The notes below the pieces were generated by a model. It worked only from the letters and a program-made list of their open reading frames with translations, was not told the origin of the DNA and ran no database searches. A program made the position numbers and the translations under genes. DNA of 64,000 nt. It comes from Njordibacter sp937773555. GTDB lineage: Bacteria; Pseudomonadota; Gammaproteobacteria; Pseudomonadales; Balneatricaceae. Numbering within the stretch: the first letter of the stretch is position 1; each line of letters begins with the position of its first letter. The stretch is from assembly GCF_047730085.1 (NCBI RefSeq), contig NZ_CP159830.1, positions 744,001-808,000 on the forward strand, in the 5' to 3' direction. Of this stretch, positions 15,435 through 22,690 are shown one piece after another.

Positions 15435-16703
15435 CTACAACCGACAACTTAACCAGTGGCTAAGGGTGGCTCCCATGTCAAAAAAAGTGGCCTTCAAATG
15501 GGTATAGGTTTCTGGCTTGGGGTTTGTTATGGCAACTGGCAAATGATCTTCGTTGCCACTGAAGGCCCACTGAGCCGCCGCCTTGCCAAACAGTGTGCCA
15601 GGCCCAATACCACGGCCACTGTAGCCGTATAAACGAATACCATTAGTGCCAAGCTGGGTGATTTTTGGTAAATGATTAGTGGTCATGGCGATATGCCCGT
15701 GCCACATGTATTCAAACTTATATTGAGTAATCTGTGGGAACAAGGCCCTAAGTTTACGGTGAGCCCAGTTAATGTGAGTGCCTTTGCCTTTGCCATCTAA
15801 GGACCCCACACCACCAATGATTAAACGCCCACTTTGATCCATTCTAAACGACGACATCACCTGATTAGTATCCCAGCACCCCTCACCGTTAGGTAACACA
15901 CTGGCTCTTTGTTGCAGCGTGAGTGGTTGAGTGGCAAATTGCACATAATCAACGCTAGTAAATGCTGTAGAGCGGGGTAACAAGGTGTCGTAGGCGTTTG
16001 TGGCGTGGATTAGTTTATCCGCAGTAACGCTGCCATGGGCCGTGTTAACCAGCCAGTGGTTACCCTTGCGCTGATGGGTAATGACAGGTGACTGGGTATG
16101 GATCACCGCCCCTGCCCTTGTAGCTGCGTGCGCAAGGCCTAGGGCGTAGTTTAGCGGTTGCAATGTGCCTGCTCTGGGGTCTAGTAAAGCCCCTAAAAAC
16201 TGGCATGATCCAGTGCGCTGCAAAGTGTCACTCGCCCCTAATAATGTCACCGGGGCATGCCGTTTCACCTGTTGTGCAAGGCGTTGTTTGAGTTGGCGTA
16301 AGCCAGCGTTGTTAGAGGCACAATGTAAGGTGCCATGGCGCAGTGCTTCACATTCAATCTGATGCTTTTCTATGAGGGAAAACACAAGTTCTGGCGCCGC
16401 AGCTAAGGCATGGTTAAGTGTGATTCCCGCAACTTGGCCCAGCGCAGTTTCAACCTCATCTGGGGGTGTCCATAACCCCGCATTAACCAACCCTACGTTT
16501 CTACCAGACCCACCATGCCCCACGGTGTTTGCTTCTAGCACGTGCACGCGCATGCCTTGCTCAGCCGCGTGCAGAGCGGCGCAAAGGCCACTGTACCCAG
16601 CCCCTATAATCACAAGCTCACTATGTAGATCACTACTAAGGGGTGAACTAATCAGGTTACTGTTGGCATTGGCTCGCCAAAGGCTATGGTGGGTTATTGG
16701 CAT
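15435..16703 (-). CDS. FAD-dependent amine oxidase/dehydrogenase (DAO family)
   Basis: A 422-residue DAO-family flavoprotein with the N-terminal dinucleotide fold VIIGAGYSGLCAALHAAEQG (about 31-50) and the C-terminal flavin-binding stretch YGYSGRGIGPGTLFGKAAA. It resembles gamma-glutamylputrescine or sarcosine-type amine oxidases. In a phosphonate operon it could demethylate or oxidise N-methylated aminoethylphosphonate, as reported for PbfD-type enzymes; this is inference. The ATG at 16703 is chosen over a GTG at 16715 because AGAAGG lies upstream of it and overlaps the GTG. It sits between the aldehyde dehydrogenase (30 bases) and the 2OG oxygenase (79 bases). Confidence 0.85.
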   Translation of the reverse strand: MPITHHSLWRANANSNLISSPLSSDLHSELVIIGAGYSGLCAALHAAEQGMRVHVLEANTVGHGGSGRNVGLVNAGLWTPPDEVETALGQVAGITLNHALAAAPELVFSLIEKHQIECEALRHGTLHCASNNAGLRQLKQRLAQQVKRHAPVTLLGASDTLQRTGSCQFLGALLDPRAGTLQPLNYALGLAHAATRAGAVIHTQSPVITHQRKGNHWLVNTAHGSVTADKLIHATNAYDTLLPRSTAFTSVDYVQFATQPLTLQQRASVLPNGEGCWDTNQVMSSFRMDQSGRLIIGGVGSLDGKGKGTHINWAHRKLRALFPQITQYKFEYMWHGHIAMTTNHLPKITQLGTNGIRLYGYSGRGIGPGTLFGKAAAQWAFSGNEDHLPVAITNPKPETYTHLKATFFDMGATLSHWLSCRL

Positions 16704-16733
16704 GTTGTGTTGCACCTTCTCTTCGCTGCTTGC

Positions 16734-18158
16734 CTAGAGTCGTAACATTATTTTAATGAGTCTATCGAATTTTTTCCCATAAGGGGGGTACATCATAGAC
16801 AAAGACGAAAAACGCGCTTGTTTAAAAATGGGCCTTAGTTTACTCACAGCCATAAACCCTTCTATGCCGTGATATTGCCCCATGCCACTTTCCCCTGCGC
16901 CCCCAAATGGCATGTCGTGTTGGCCCACATGCAGCGCGGCGTCATTGAGACATACACCACCGGATTGGGTTTTGTTAATCACTTTGTTTTGTAATGGCTT
17001 GTCATTACTAAATAAATATAACGCCAGAGGCTTATTTTTGCTGTTAATGTAGCCCAATACGTCGTCTATGTGCCGGTACGCCATAATGGGTAATAGGGGG
17101 CCGAATACCTCTTCCTGCATTATTCTCATGGTGCCCTTAACCTGGGTTAATAAGGTAGGAGGAAATTTTCGAGTAACCTCATTAGCTTGGCTATTAGGTA
17201 CCAATACCGTTGCTATTGCACCCAGATTAATGGCATCTGCAAGCGTGCTTTTAAGGCGCAGGTAGGCCTTGTCATCAATAATAGACGTATAATCCGCACT
17301 TTCTATACTGGCATAACGGCCACTTATAATGGTTTTTGCCGCAGTAACAAATTCATCAACCTTGCCCTCTGGAACAAAGACATAGTCTGGCGCTACACAG
17401 GTTTGGCCTGCGTTTAAGCACTTGGAGAACAATAGACGTTCTGCTGCTTTAGTGATTGAGTAATCCGCAGCAATAATAGTAGGGCACTTGCCTCCAAGCT
17501 CTAAGGTAACCGGCGTTAGGTTGCCTGCAGCGGCGCGCATTACTTGGCGGCCACTGTTGCTAGACCCAGTAAAAATGAGGTGATCAAAGGCGAGTGCGGA
17601 AAATTCTGCGCCTTTGGCACCATGAGCAATGGTGAGCATGTCTGCTGAAAACTTCTCAGCAAATAAGCCTTCTAATAATTGGCTTAAATGGTATGAATTA
17701 GCAGCCATTTTAATCATGCAGCGGTTGCCTGCAGCAAGGGCACCAATGAGGGGGCTTATGCATAAAAATAATGGATAGTTCCATGGCACAATAATGCCCA
17801 CCACACCCAAGGGTTGCGGAATTACCCTATTGCCAGAGCCCAAGAGCCAAATAGATGTGGACCGTTTCTGGGGCCGCATCCACTTTTTTAATCGTTTACG
17901 GGTATAGCGGATGCCATCAATACATAAAAACAGTTCTGCTAACTGGGTTTCTTGCTGAGCACGGTGGCCAAAATCTTTAGAAATAGCCTCTGCAATGGTG
18001 TATTGATTGGCTTTTAGAATATTAAACAGGGTATCCAAGCTCGCCAACCGGTGTTCTAAGCTAGGGATACCCTGGCGATCGTAGGCGTTTTTTTGTGCAC
18101 TTAGTAGTGTGTGTAAATAAGGCGTGCTCATGCGAGCTTGGGGAGAAGGAGTGGCCAT
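16734..18158 (-). CDS. Aldehyde dehydrogenase (coniferyl-aldehyde-dehydrogenase-like)
   Basis: A 474-residue NAD(P)-dependent aldehyde dehydrogenase with N127 (PWNYP), E220 (TLELGGKCP) and catalytic C254 (NAGQTCVAPDY). Length, the KWMRPQKR stretch and the C-terminal hydrophobic tail resemble class-3/coniferyl-type enzymes. It is the first gene of the minus-strand four-gene group and would oxidise an aldehyde produced by the amine oxidase; phosphonoacetaldehyde or a betaine aldehyde are possible substrates, not shown. The ribosome site before the ATG at 18158 is poor; a second ATG at 18131 is possible. Confidence 0.88.
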   Translation of the reverse strand: MATPSPQARMSTPYLHTLLSAQKNAYDRQGIPSLEHRLASLDTLFNILKANQYTIAEAISKDFGHRAQQETQLAELFLCIDGIRYTRKRLKKWMRPQKRSTSIWLLGSGNRVIPQPLGVVGIIVPWNYPLFLCISPLIGALAAGNRCMIKMAANSYHLSQLLEGLFAEKFSADMLTIAHGAKGAEFSALAFDHLIFTGSSNSGRQVMRAAAGNLTPVTLELGGKCPTIIAADYSITKAAERLLFSKCLNAGQTCVAPDYVFVPEGKVDEFVTAAKTIISGRYASIESADYTSIIDDKAYLRLKSTLADAINLGAIATVLVPNSQANEVTRKFPPTLLTQVKGTMRIMQEEVFGPLLPIMAYRHIDDVLGYINSKNKPLALYLFSNDKPLQNKVINKTQSGGVCLNDAALHVGQHDMPFGGAGESGMGQYHGIEGFMAVSKLRPIFKQARFSSLSMMYPPYGKKFDRLIKIMLRL

Positions 18159-18226
18159 GACAAAAGTGATCTGCTTTAGGTGTGTTTCCCTTAATAATGA
18201 ATCATAAGGCTAAGCCTCCTATGCAT

Positions 18227-18264
18227 GCAATCATTTGCTAAAAAAACTGCGGCAAAGATTTGCC
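18227..18264. promoter_or_regulatory. Palindromic operator pair upstream of the flgF sigma-54 promoter
   Basis: GGCAA-AGAT-TTGCC (18251-18264) is a perfect 14-base palindrome. A shorter copy, GCAA-TCAT-TTGC, is at 18227-18238, 24 bases upstream. Both lie about 85-110 bases before the predicted transcription start of flgF. The same GGCAA-N4-TTGCC form occurs twice at the sigma-54 promoter of flagellin 2. It is a candidate enhancer for the FlrC-like activator; the assignment is inferred. Confidence 0.55.
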
Positions 18265-18315
18265 AACTATTTTTTTTATAATAAAAAATGGTTATAAAAC
18301 AATTAGTTGATTTTT

Positions 18316-18333
18316 TTGGCACGGTCTGTGCTT
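18316..18333 (+). promoter_or_regulatory. Sigma-54 promoter of flgFGH
   Basis: TTGGCACGGTCTGTGCTT has GG at 18318-18319 and GC at 18330-18331 with exactly 10 bases between and the TTGGCAC consensus. Transcription should start near 18343. This rules out an upstream ATG at 18288 for flgF and supports the ATG at 18372. Confidence 0.85.
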
Positions 18334-18371
18334 ATGTGGTGGTAGAAAGCAACAATGCCAGAGATGAAAAT

Positions 18372-19112
18372 ATGGATAAGTTAATATTCACCGTGCTTAA
18401 CAGTATGAAAAACACCCAGGCCAGGCAAACCAACAATGCTCACGAAATAGCTAACGTGGTAACGCCTGGTTTTAAGAAGTCCTATAACGAGGAAGCCAGA
18501 TCCCTGGATATTTATGTTCCTGGCACGCATAACTCGCGGGCAGTGGCTGAGTTAACAAGGAGCAACGCAGTGGATATGAGCCCTGGAACCATGATGGTGA
18601 GCGGCCGGGATTTAGACATTTACGTTAACGATTTAGGGGCCATCGCTGTGCAAGGGCCTGAAGGTCAGGATCTTTACACTCGGCGGGGTGACTTGTCTGT
18701 TTCTGCGGATGGTGCATTAGTGACCGGCAGTGGGAGTTTAGTGTTAGGCGATAATGGCCCAATTACTGTGCCTCAAGGAAGCCATATATCGATCACCAGC
18801 AATGGCACGGTCACTATGGTCCCTTCAGGCACTAGCCAAGAAGTGGCAGTGGGGCGTATTAAACTAGTGGATACAAAAGGCCAAAACCTGATCATTCGTG
18901 AAGACGGTTTATACCAAGCACCAAGCGGTGAACTGCCGGCAAGTGCTGAGGTAAAAGTGACGCCTAGAGCGTTAGAAGGCAGTAACGTTAATGTAGTAGA
19001 TTCTATGGTGAGAATGATTGCCTTGTCTAGAGAATACGAAATGACGGTGAATATGATTAAACATGCTCGTGAAATAGATGAAGCCTCTGCGTCTACGATG
19101 CGCTTAAACTAA
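18372..19112 (+). CDS. flgF: Flagellar basal-body rod protein FlgF
   Basis: A 246-residue rod protein with the N-terminal basal-body rod motif (MDKLIFTVLNSMKNTQARQ, with ANVVTPGFKKSY) and the C-terminal SNVNVVDSMVRMIALSREYE helix. It forms part of the proximal rod of the flagellum in the periplasm. The start at 18372 follows from the sigma-54 promoter at 18316-18333 and matches the usual length of about 245. flgG begins 20 bases later. flgB-E, which usually precede flgF, are not in the window. Confidence 0.93.
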   Translation: MDKLIFTVLNSMKNTQARQTNNAHEIANVVTPGFKKSYNEEARSLDIYVPGTHNSRAVAELTRSNAVDMSPGTMMVSGRDLDIYVNDLGAIAVQGPEGQDLYTRRGDLSVSADGALVTGSGSLVLGDNGPITVPQGSHISITSNGTVTMVPSGTSQEVAVGRIKLVDTKGQNLIIREDGLYQAPSGELPASAEVKVTPRALEGSNVNVVDSMVRMIALSREYEMTVNMIKHAREIDEASASTMRLN

Positions 19113-19132
19113 TAAATAAATAGGAGATTTTT

Positions 19133-19918
19133 ATGGATTCCTCATTATGGGTTGCTAAAACAGGTTTAGATGCACAACAGCGTCGGATGAGTGTTGTTGC
19201 CAACAACCTAGCTAACGTAAATACCACTGGTTTTAAGCGAGATCGGGCGGTATTTGAAGACCTACTCTATCAAACCATCAGCCAGCCTGGGGCACAGGTA
19301 GACCAAAACTCAAACTCGCCTACAGGCCTGCTTGTGGGAACGGGCACACGGGTTGTCGCTACGGAAAAAATCCATAGCCAAGGCAACATGATACAAACTG
19401 ATAACGCCCTTGATGTGGCCATTAATGGTGATGGTTTTTTGCAGACGTTACGTGCCGATGGCTCTATTGGTTATACCCGAGATGGTTCTTTTAAGCTAAA
19501 CAATATAGGCCAGCTAGTGACTGCTAATGGCAACTTATTGCAGCCAACAATTACCATTCCAAATAATTCACGTTCAATCACCATTGGTAAAGACGGTACG
19601 GTGAGTGTGCAAACAGCTGGGCAGCCGGCTGCTCAAATAGTGGGAAATATTCAAATAGCCAGCTTCATTAATCCAGCTGGCCTGCAGGCCATGGGCGGTA
19701 ACAATTATAAAGAAACCTCTGCTAGTGGCGCTGCACAAGTGATGACGCCCACCCAAAATGGAGCGGGTTCACTCGTTCAGGGTTCTTTGGAAGCGTCAAA
19801 CGTAAACGTGGTGGAATCTATGGTGAACATGATTGAAACTCAGCGCGCTTATGAAGTGAACTCTAAAGCCATTGCGGCAGCAGATGGCATGTTGCGCTTT
19901 ATCAACAATAACCTTTAA
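19133..19918 (+). CDS. flgG: Flagellar distal rod protein FlgG
   Basis: A 261-residue protein with the family's exact typical length. It begins with LWVAKTGLDAQQRRMSVVAN, has the NLANVNTTGFKRD motif and ends with the SNVNVVESMVNMIETQRAYE helix. It builds the distal rod. AGGAG precedes the start, and flgH follows after 55 bases. Confidence 0.97.
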   Translation: MDSSLWVAKTGLDAQQRRMSVVANNLANVNTTGFKRDRAVFEDLLYQTISQPGAQVDQNSNSPTGLLVGTGTRVVATEKIHSQGNMIQTDNALDVAINGDGFLQTLRADGSIGYTRDGSFKLNNIGQLVTANGNLLQPTITIPNNSRSITIGKDGTVSVQTAGQPAAQIVGNIQIASFINPAGLQAMGGNNYKETSASGAAQVMTPTQNGAGSLVQGSLEASNVNVVESMVNMIETQRAYEVNSKAIAAADGMLRFINNNL

Positions 19919-19973
19919 AGACGTGTTATCCCTTCGCGTTACTAAATCACATCATTCCACAGAGGTGAACTAC

Positions 19974-20657
19974 ATGGCCAAGTTAATGTTAAAGCGTAAA
20001 CAGGTACCAAAACTGGGGTTGTTTATACTTCTATGTTTATTGCTTAGTGCTTGTGCTAGTGCGCCCATGCCAGTTAAAACAAGTGATTTCTCACCCGTGC
20101 TGCCACCAGCACTTATTGCAAAAACGGTCGCCGATGGCTCTATTTTTTCTGGTGGTATTAATGATGGGTTATTTGGTGACAGAAAGGCTTATCGCGTCGG
20201 TGACATTATCACCATTATCTTACGTGAAAAAACCATGTCTCAAAAAAGTGCAAGTAACGTCACGTCTCGGGTGTCAAATAATAATGCGTTGCCCCTTTTA
20301 ATGCCAGGAGATTTAGCCGTGGCTTCCGCATTGGCAGCCACCAATATAGACAATACAGGCAATGGCAGTACCTCACAATCTAATACATTAGGTGGTGATA
20401 TTTCAGCCACTGTTGTAAGAGCGTTAAGCAATGGCAATTTGATTATTCGGGGAGAAAAAATGATTACCCTAAATGACGGCAATGAGTATATTCAAATTTC
20501 AGGCATGATTCGCTCAGAAGATGTGCAACCAGACAATACCGTATTATCTAAGCGTATTGCTAACGCAGAAATTAGTTACAGTGGTGATGGCGATTACGTA
20601 GATGCCACCAAGGCGGGCTGGGGTACTAAGTTGGCCTATAAAATATGGCCCTTTTAA
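19974..20657 (+). CDS. flgH: Flagellar L-ring lipoprotein FlgH
   Basis: A 227-residue lipoprotein: signal peptide LFILLCLLLSAC with a lipobox Cys, and FlgH signatures (GSIFSGGINDGLFGDRKA, VGDIITIILREKT, and NGNLIIRGEKMITLNDG before IQISGMIR). It forms the outer-membrane L-ring bushing. The ATG at 19974 has AGAGG 8 bases upstream. flgI and flgJ, which nearly always follow flgH, are absent: the next gene is a flagellin. Confidence 0.95.
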   Translation: MAKLMLKRKQVPKLGLFILLCLLLSACASAPMPVKTSDFSPVLPPALIAKTVADGSIFSGGINDGLFGDRKAYRVGDIITIILREKTMSQKSASNVTSRVSNNNALPLLMPGDLAVASALAATNIDNTGNGSTSQSNTLGGDISATVVRALSNGNLIIRGEKMITLNDGNEYIQISGMIRSEDVQPDNTVLSKRIANAEISYSGDGDYVDATKAGWGTKLAYKIWPF

Positions 20658-20665
20658 TGATTAGA

Positions 20666-20690
20666 ACCTAAAAAGCCCCATTATTTAGGT
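20666..20690 (+). terminator. Possible weak terminator after flgH
   Basis: ACCTAAA (20666-20672) pairs perfectly with TTTAGGT (20684-20690). There is no following T run, so it may slow or stabilise rather than end transcription. Confidence 0.3.
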
Positions 20691-20733
20691 GTAAAAACAC
20701 GTTAAGTATGTAAAAAATAATTCATAAAGATGC

Positions 20734-20760
20734 TCAAGTTTGATCTACACCGGCCGATAG
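20734..20760 (+). promoter_or_regulatory. Sigma-28 (FliA) promoter of flagellin 1
   Basis: TCAAGTTT (20734-20741), 11 bases, then GCCGATAG (20753-20760) matches the FliA consensus TAAAGTTT-N11-GCCGATAA at 13 of 16 positions or better. Flagellin 1 starts 100 bases downstream. Confidence 0.85.
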
Positions 20761-20859
20761 TTATTCCAAAGGCTATTCTAACCCAGCCTTATTCGAGCCT
20801 TCTCTAGGTCGAATGTGCAAAGAAATAGGGTCGGTTTATTTACTTTAGGAGTACTTAGT

Positions 20860-22035
20860 ATGGGTATGGTAATTGGAACAAACGTAGCGTCTTTAACAGC
20901 TCAGCGCCATTTGGAATCCTCACGTGGTGACATGGAAACGGCTATGGAGCGCTTGGCGTCTGGTCAACGGATTAACTCAGCTGTGGATGATGCTGCTGGC
21001 ATGGTCATTGCCAATAAAATAGAAGTGAAAGTGATGAGCCTTAATCAAGGCATAAGAAACGCCAATGATGGTATGTCGATGGTACAGGTCGCTGAAGGCG
21101 GTATGGAAGAAATCGGTAATATTCTTGGTCGTATGAAGGAGCTTGCTGTGCAGGCGTCTAATGGCACTTATGACACCGAAAGTTTAACCACGATGAATAA
21201 CGAATATAAAGCTCTTTCGACCGAAATTACGCGCATAGCGGCGAGTACAGAATTCAATGGAGTGAGCGTTCTTAACTCAACGAACACTCCAAAAATTCAG
21301 GTTGGTGATAAAAGTACCGACACCATAGATCTGTCTTTTCAAAAGATGAGGGCTGAGGACATTGGTGGCACAGGAGCAACCGTTATCGCTAACTTCGGAA
21401 AATCAGTAACTGCTGGAGCTGCTGCCGCTCCTGCCGCTGACCCTGCTACCCTTGCTACTCAGCAGAGCCACGTCTATAGTACTGCTACGATTAGTACCGG
21501 TAATTCTATTCAAATAACTGTGGCAGGCGATACATATGCTCAAGCGTTTGAAACCAGCGATGCCAACACAATGACAAAATTGGTTGAGCAAATTAATGCC
21601 GGTGGAGACGCAGATGCTTCAGTTACATCAAATGCGCTTACAATAAATAGTAAAGACACCGGCTTGGGAGCGGACGTGGCGTCAGGCCCCCTTACCACTT
21701 TCCTCACTGAGGATGAAAATACCCGGTTACATCTTTCAAAGATTGAAACTTCTGGGGATGCACGTTTAGCGTTGGACAAAATTGATACGGCGTTGAAGCA
21801 AGTGGACAACTACCGTGCAACGCTTGGTTCAGTCTCTAAAACGCTTGATCATACAGTCTCTAACTTGATGAATCGGGTGGAAAGTCAGTCTGCTGCGCTG
21901 TCTCGTATTAAAGATGCAGACTATGCGGTTGAATCAGCAAACCTTGCTAAAGCGCAAGTGCTTCAGCAAGCAGGCACTGCAATGCTAGCCCAGGCTAATG
22001 CTTCTGGCCAAAGCGTGTTATCGCTATTGAAGTGA
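20860..22035 (+). CDS. fliC: Flagellin 1 (sigma-28-controlled copy)
   Basis: A 391-residue flagellin. N-terminal D0/D1 is canonical (GTNVASL, RLASGQRINSA, NDGMSMVQVAEGG), the centre is an Ala-rich variable domain, and the C-terminal D1/D0 ends VLQQAGTAMLAQAN...LLK. AGGAG is 8 bases before the ATG at 20860; an in-frame upstream start is ignored because it precedes the ribosome site. It differs from flagellin 2 at only about 15 residues. Two of these put Val at conserved positions (SAVDDAAGMVIA against SAADDAAGMAIA). It has its own sigma-28 promoter and is followed by a strong hairpin, then flaG. Confidence 0.97.
   Translation: MGMVIGTNVASLTAQRHLESSRGDMETAMERLASGQRINSAVDDAAGMVIANKIEVKVMSLNQGIRNANDGMSMVQVAEGGMEEIGNILGRMKELAVQASNGTYDTESLTTMNNEYKALSTEITRIAASTEFNGVSVLNSTNTPKIQVGDKSTDTIDLSFQKMRAEDIGGTGATVIANFGKSVTAGAAAAPAADPATLATQQSHVYSTATISTGNSIQITVAGDTYAQAFETSDANTMTKLVEQINAGGDADASVTSNALTINSKDTGLGADVASGPLTTFLTEDENTRLHLSKIETSGDARLALDKIDTALKQVDNYRATLGSVSKTLDHTVSNLMNRVESQSAALSRIKDADYAVESANLAKAQVLQQAGTAMLAQANASGQSVLSLLK
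21316..22008 (+). repeat. 693-base direct repeat, copy 1
   Basis: From codon 153 of flagellin 1 to near its end, the sequence is identical base for base to 23147-23839 in flagellin 2 (offset 1831). I compared the two copies line by line and saw no mismatch. Flanking coding sequence differs, which points to recent gene conversion or duplication. Confidence 0.95.
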
Positions 22036-22041
22036 TAACAT

Positions 22042-22069
22042 GAGTCTGGCTGAAACGTCAGCCAGACTC
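22042..22069 (+). terminator. Strong hairpin between flagellin 1 and flaG
   Basis: GAGTCTGGCTGA (22042-22053) pairs perfectly with TCAGCCAGACTC (22058-22069) around the loop AACG, a 12-bp stem. No T run follows. It may partly stop transcription or protect the abundant flagellin mRNA, lowering flaG expression. Confidence 0.6.
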
Positions 22070-22100
22070 TATTAATTAAGTTATAATATAGGAGCGCATT

Positions 22101-22442
22101 ATGGCAGTTGAAACGCTTTCTGTGAATGCTCAGGCATTACCAAGCATAGCTAATAGCAGTGTGAACCCAAGCCTACCAGAGCTAAGAGAGCTGAACGCTA
22201 ATGGTGAAATGGCTATCACACCCAATAACATGATTACTAAATTAGCCGAACTAAATAGCGCTATGGCCATGCAAAAACAAGCTATTGTATTTAGTACTGA
22301 CCCACAAACAGGCATAGATGTGGTCACCATTACTGATAAAAATACAGGCGACATTATTAGGCAAATGCCCAGTACCGAAGTGCTAACAGCCATGGAGAAT
22401 ATTGATCTAATGGTTGGGGTGATATTTAATCAAAAGGCCTAG
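22101..22442 (+). CDS. flaG: FlaG family protein
   Basis: A 113-residue protein with the C-terminal FlaG domain: FSTDPQTGIDVVTITDKNTG then IIRQMPSTEVL. FlaG in polar flagellates influences filament length. AGGAG precedes the ATG. It lies between the two flagellin genes, downstream of a hairpin and upstream of a terminator, so it probably depends on readthrough from flagellin 1. Confidence 0.9.
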   Translation: MAVETLSVNAQALPSIANSSVNPSLPELRELNANGEMAITPNNMITKLAELNSAMAMQKQAIVFSTDPQTGIDVVTITDKNTGDIIRQMPSTEVLTAMENIDLMVGVIFNQKA

Positions 22443-22471
22443 CCCACGTATCAAGTCGCGTGGTATGAGTA

Positions 22472-22503
22472 AACAGCATCTTTATAAGGTGCTGTTTTTT
22501 TTT
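22472..22503 (+). terminator. Rho-independent terminator after flaG
   Basis: AACAGCATCTT pairs with AAGGTGCTGTT (one G-U pair) around the loop TATA, followed by at least eight T. It separates flaG from the flagellin 2 promoter. Confidence 0.8.
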
Positions 22504-22537
22504 ACTTTAAACTTACCCAGTAACTCTAAAAATAAAA

Positions 22538-22555
22538 TTGGCACGATTTATGCTT
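22538..22555 (+). promoter_or_regulatory. Sigma-54 promoter of flagellin 2
   Basis: TTGGCACGATTTATGCTT has GG at 22540-22541 and GC at 22552-22553 with 10 bases between. The predicted start of transcription is near 22565, giving a leader of about 126 bases that holds two palindromes. Confidence 0.85.
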
Positions 22556-22588
22556 GTTAGAAACTAGTTAGGGAATTTCTTACACAGC

Positions 22589-22649
22589 GGCAATGAATTG
22601 CCACCATAATGTAGCTAAGAGATGTCCTTTGTATTGGCAACTAGTTGCC
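22589..22649. promoter_or_regulatory. Two GGCAA-N4-TTGCC palindromes downstream of the flagellin 2 promoter
   Basis: GGCAA-TGAA-TTGCC (22589-22602) and GGCAA-CTAG-TTGCC (22636-22649, extended to TGGCAACTAGTTGCCA) lie at about +25 and +72. In Vibrio cholerae FlrC binds flaA downstream of its sigma-54 start (about +24 to +95 as I recall), the same placement. The third perfect copy is at flgF (18251). Confidence 0.6.
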
Positions 22650-22690
22650 ATAGTTAGATCATTTTTTTATTACTTTTAGGAGTATTTAGT

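Noticed and set aside
18288..18371. Longer FlgF reading frame starting at ATG 18288
   Set aside because: A strong sigma-54 promoter (18316-18333) lies inside this stretch, so it is upstream of the transcript; the shorter form matches FlgF length.
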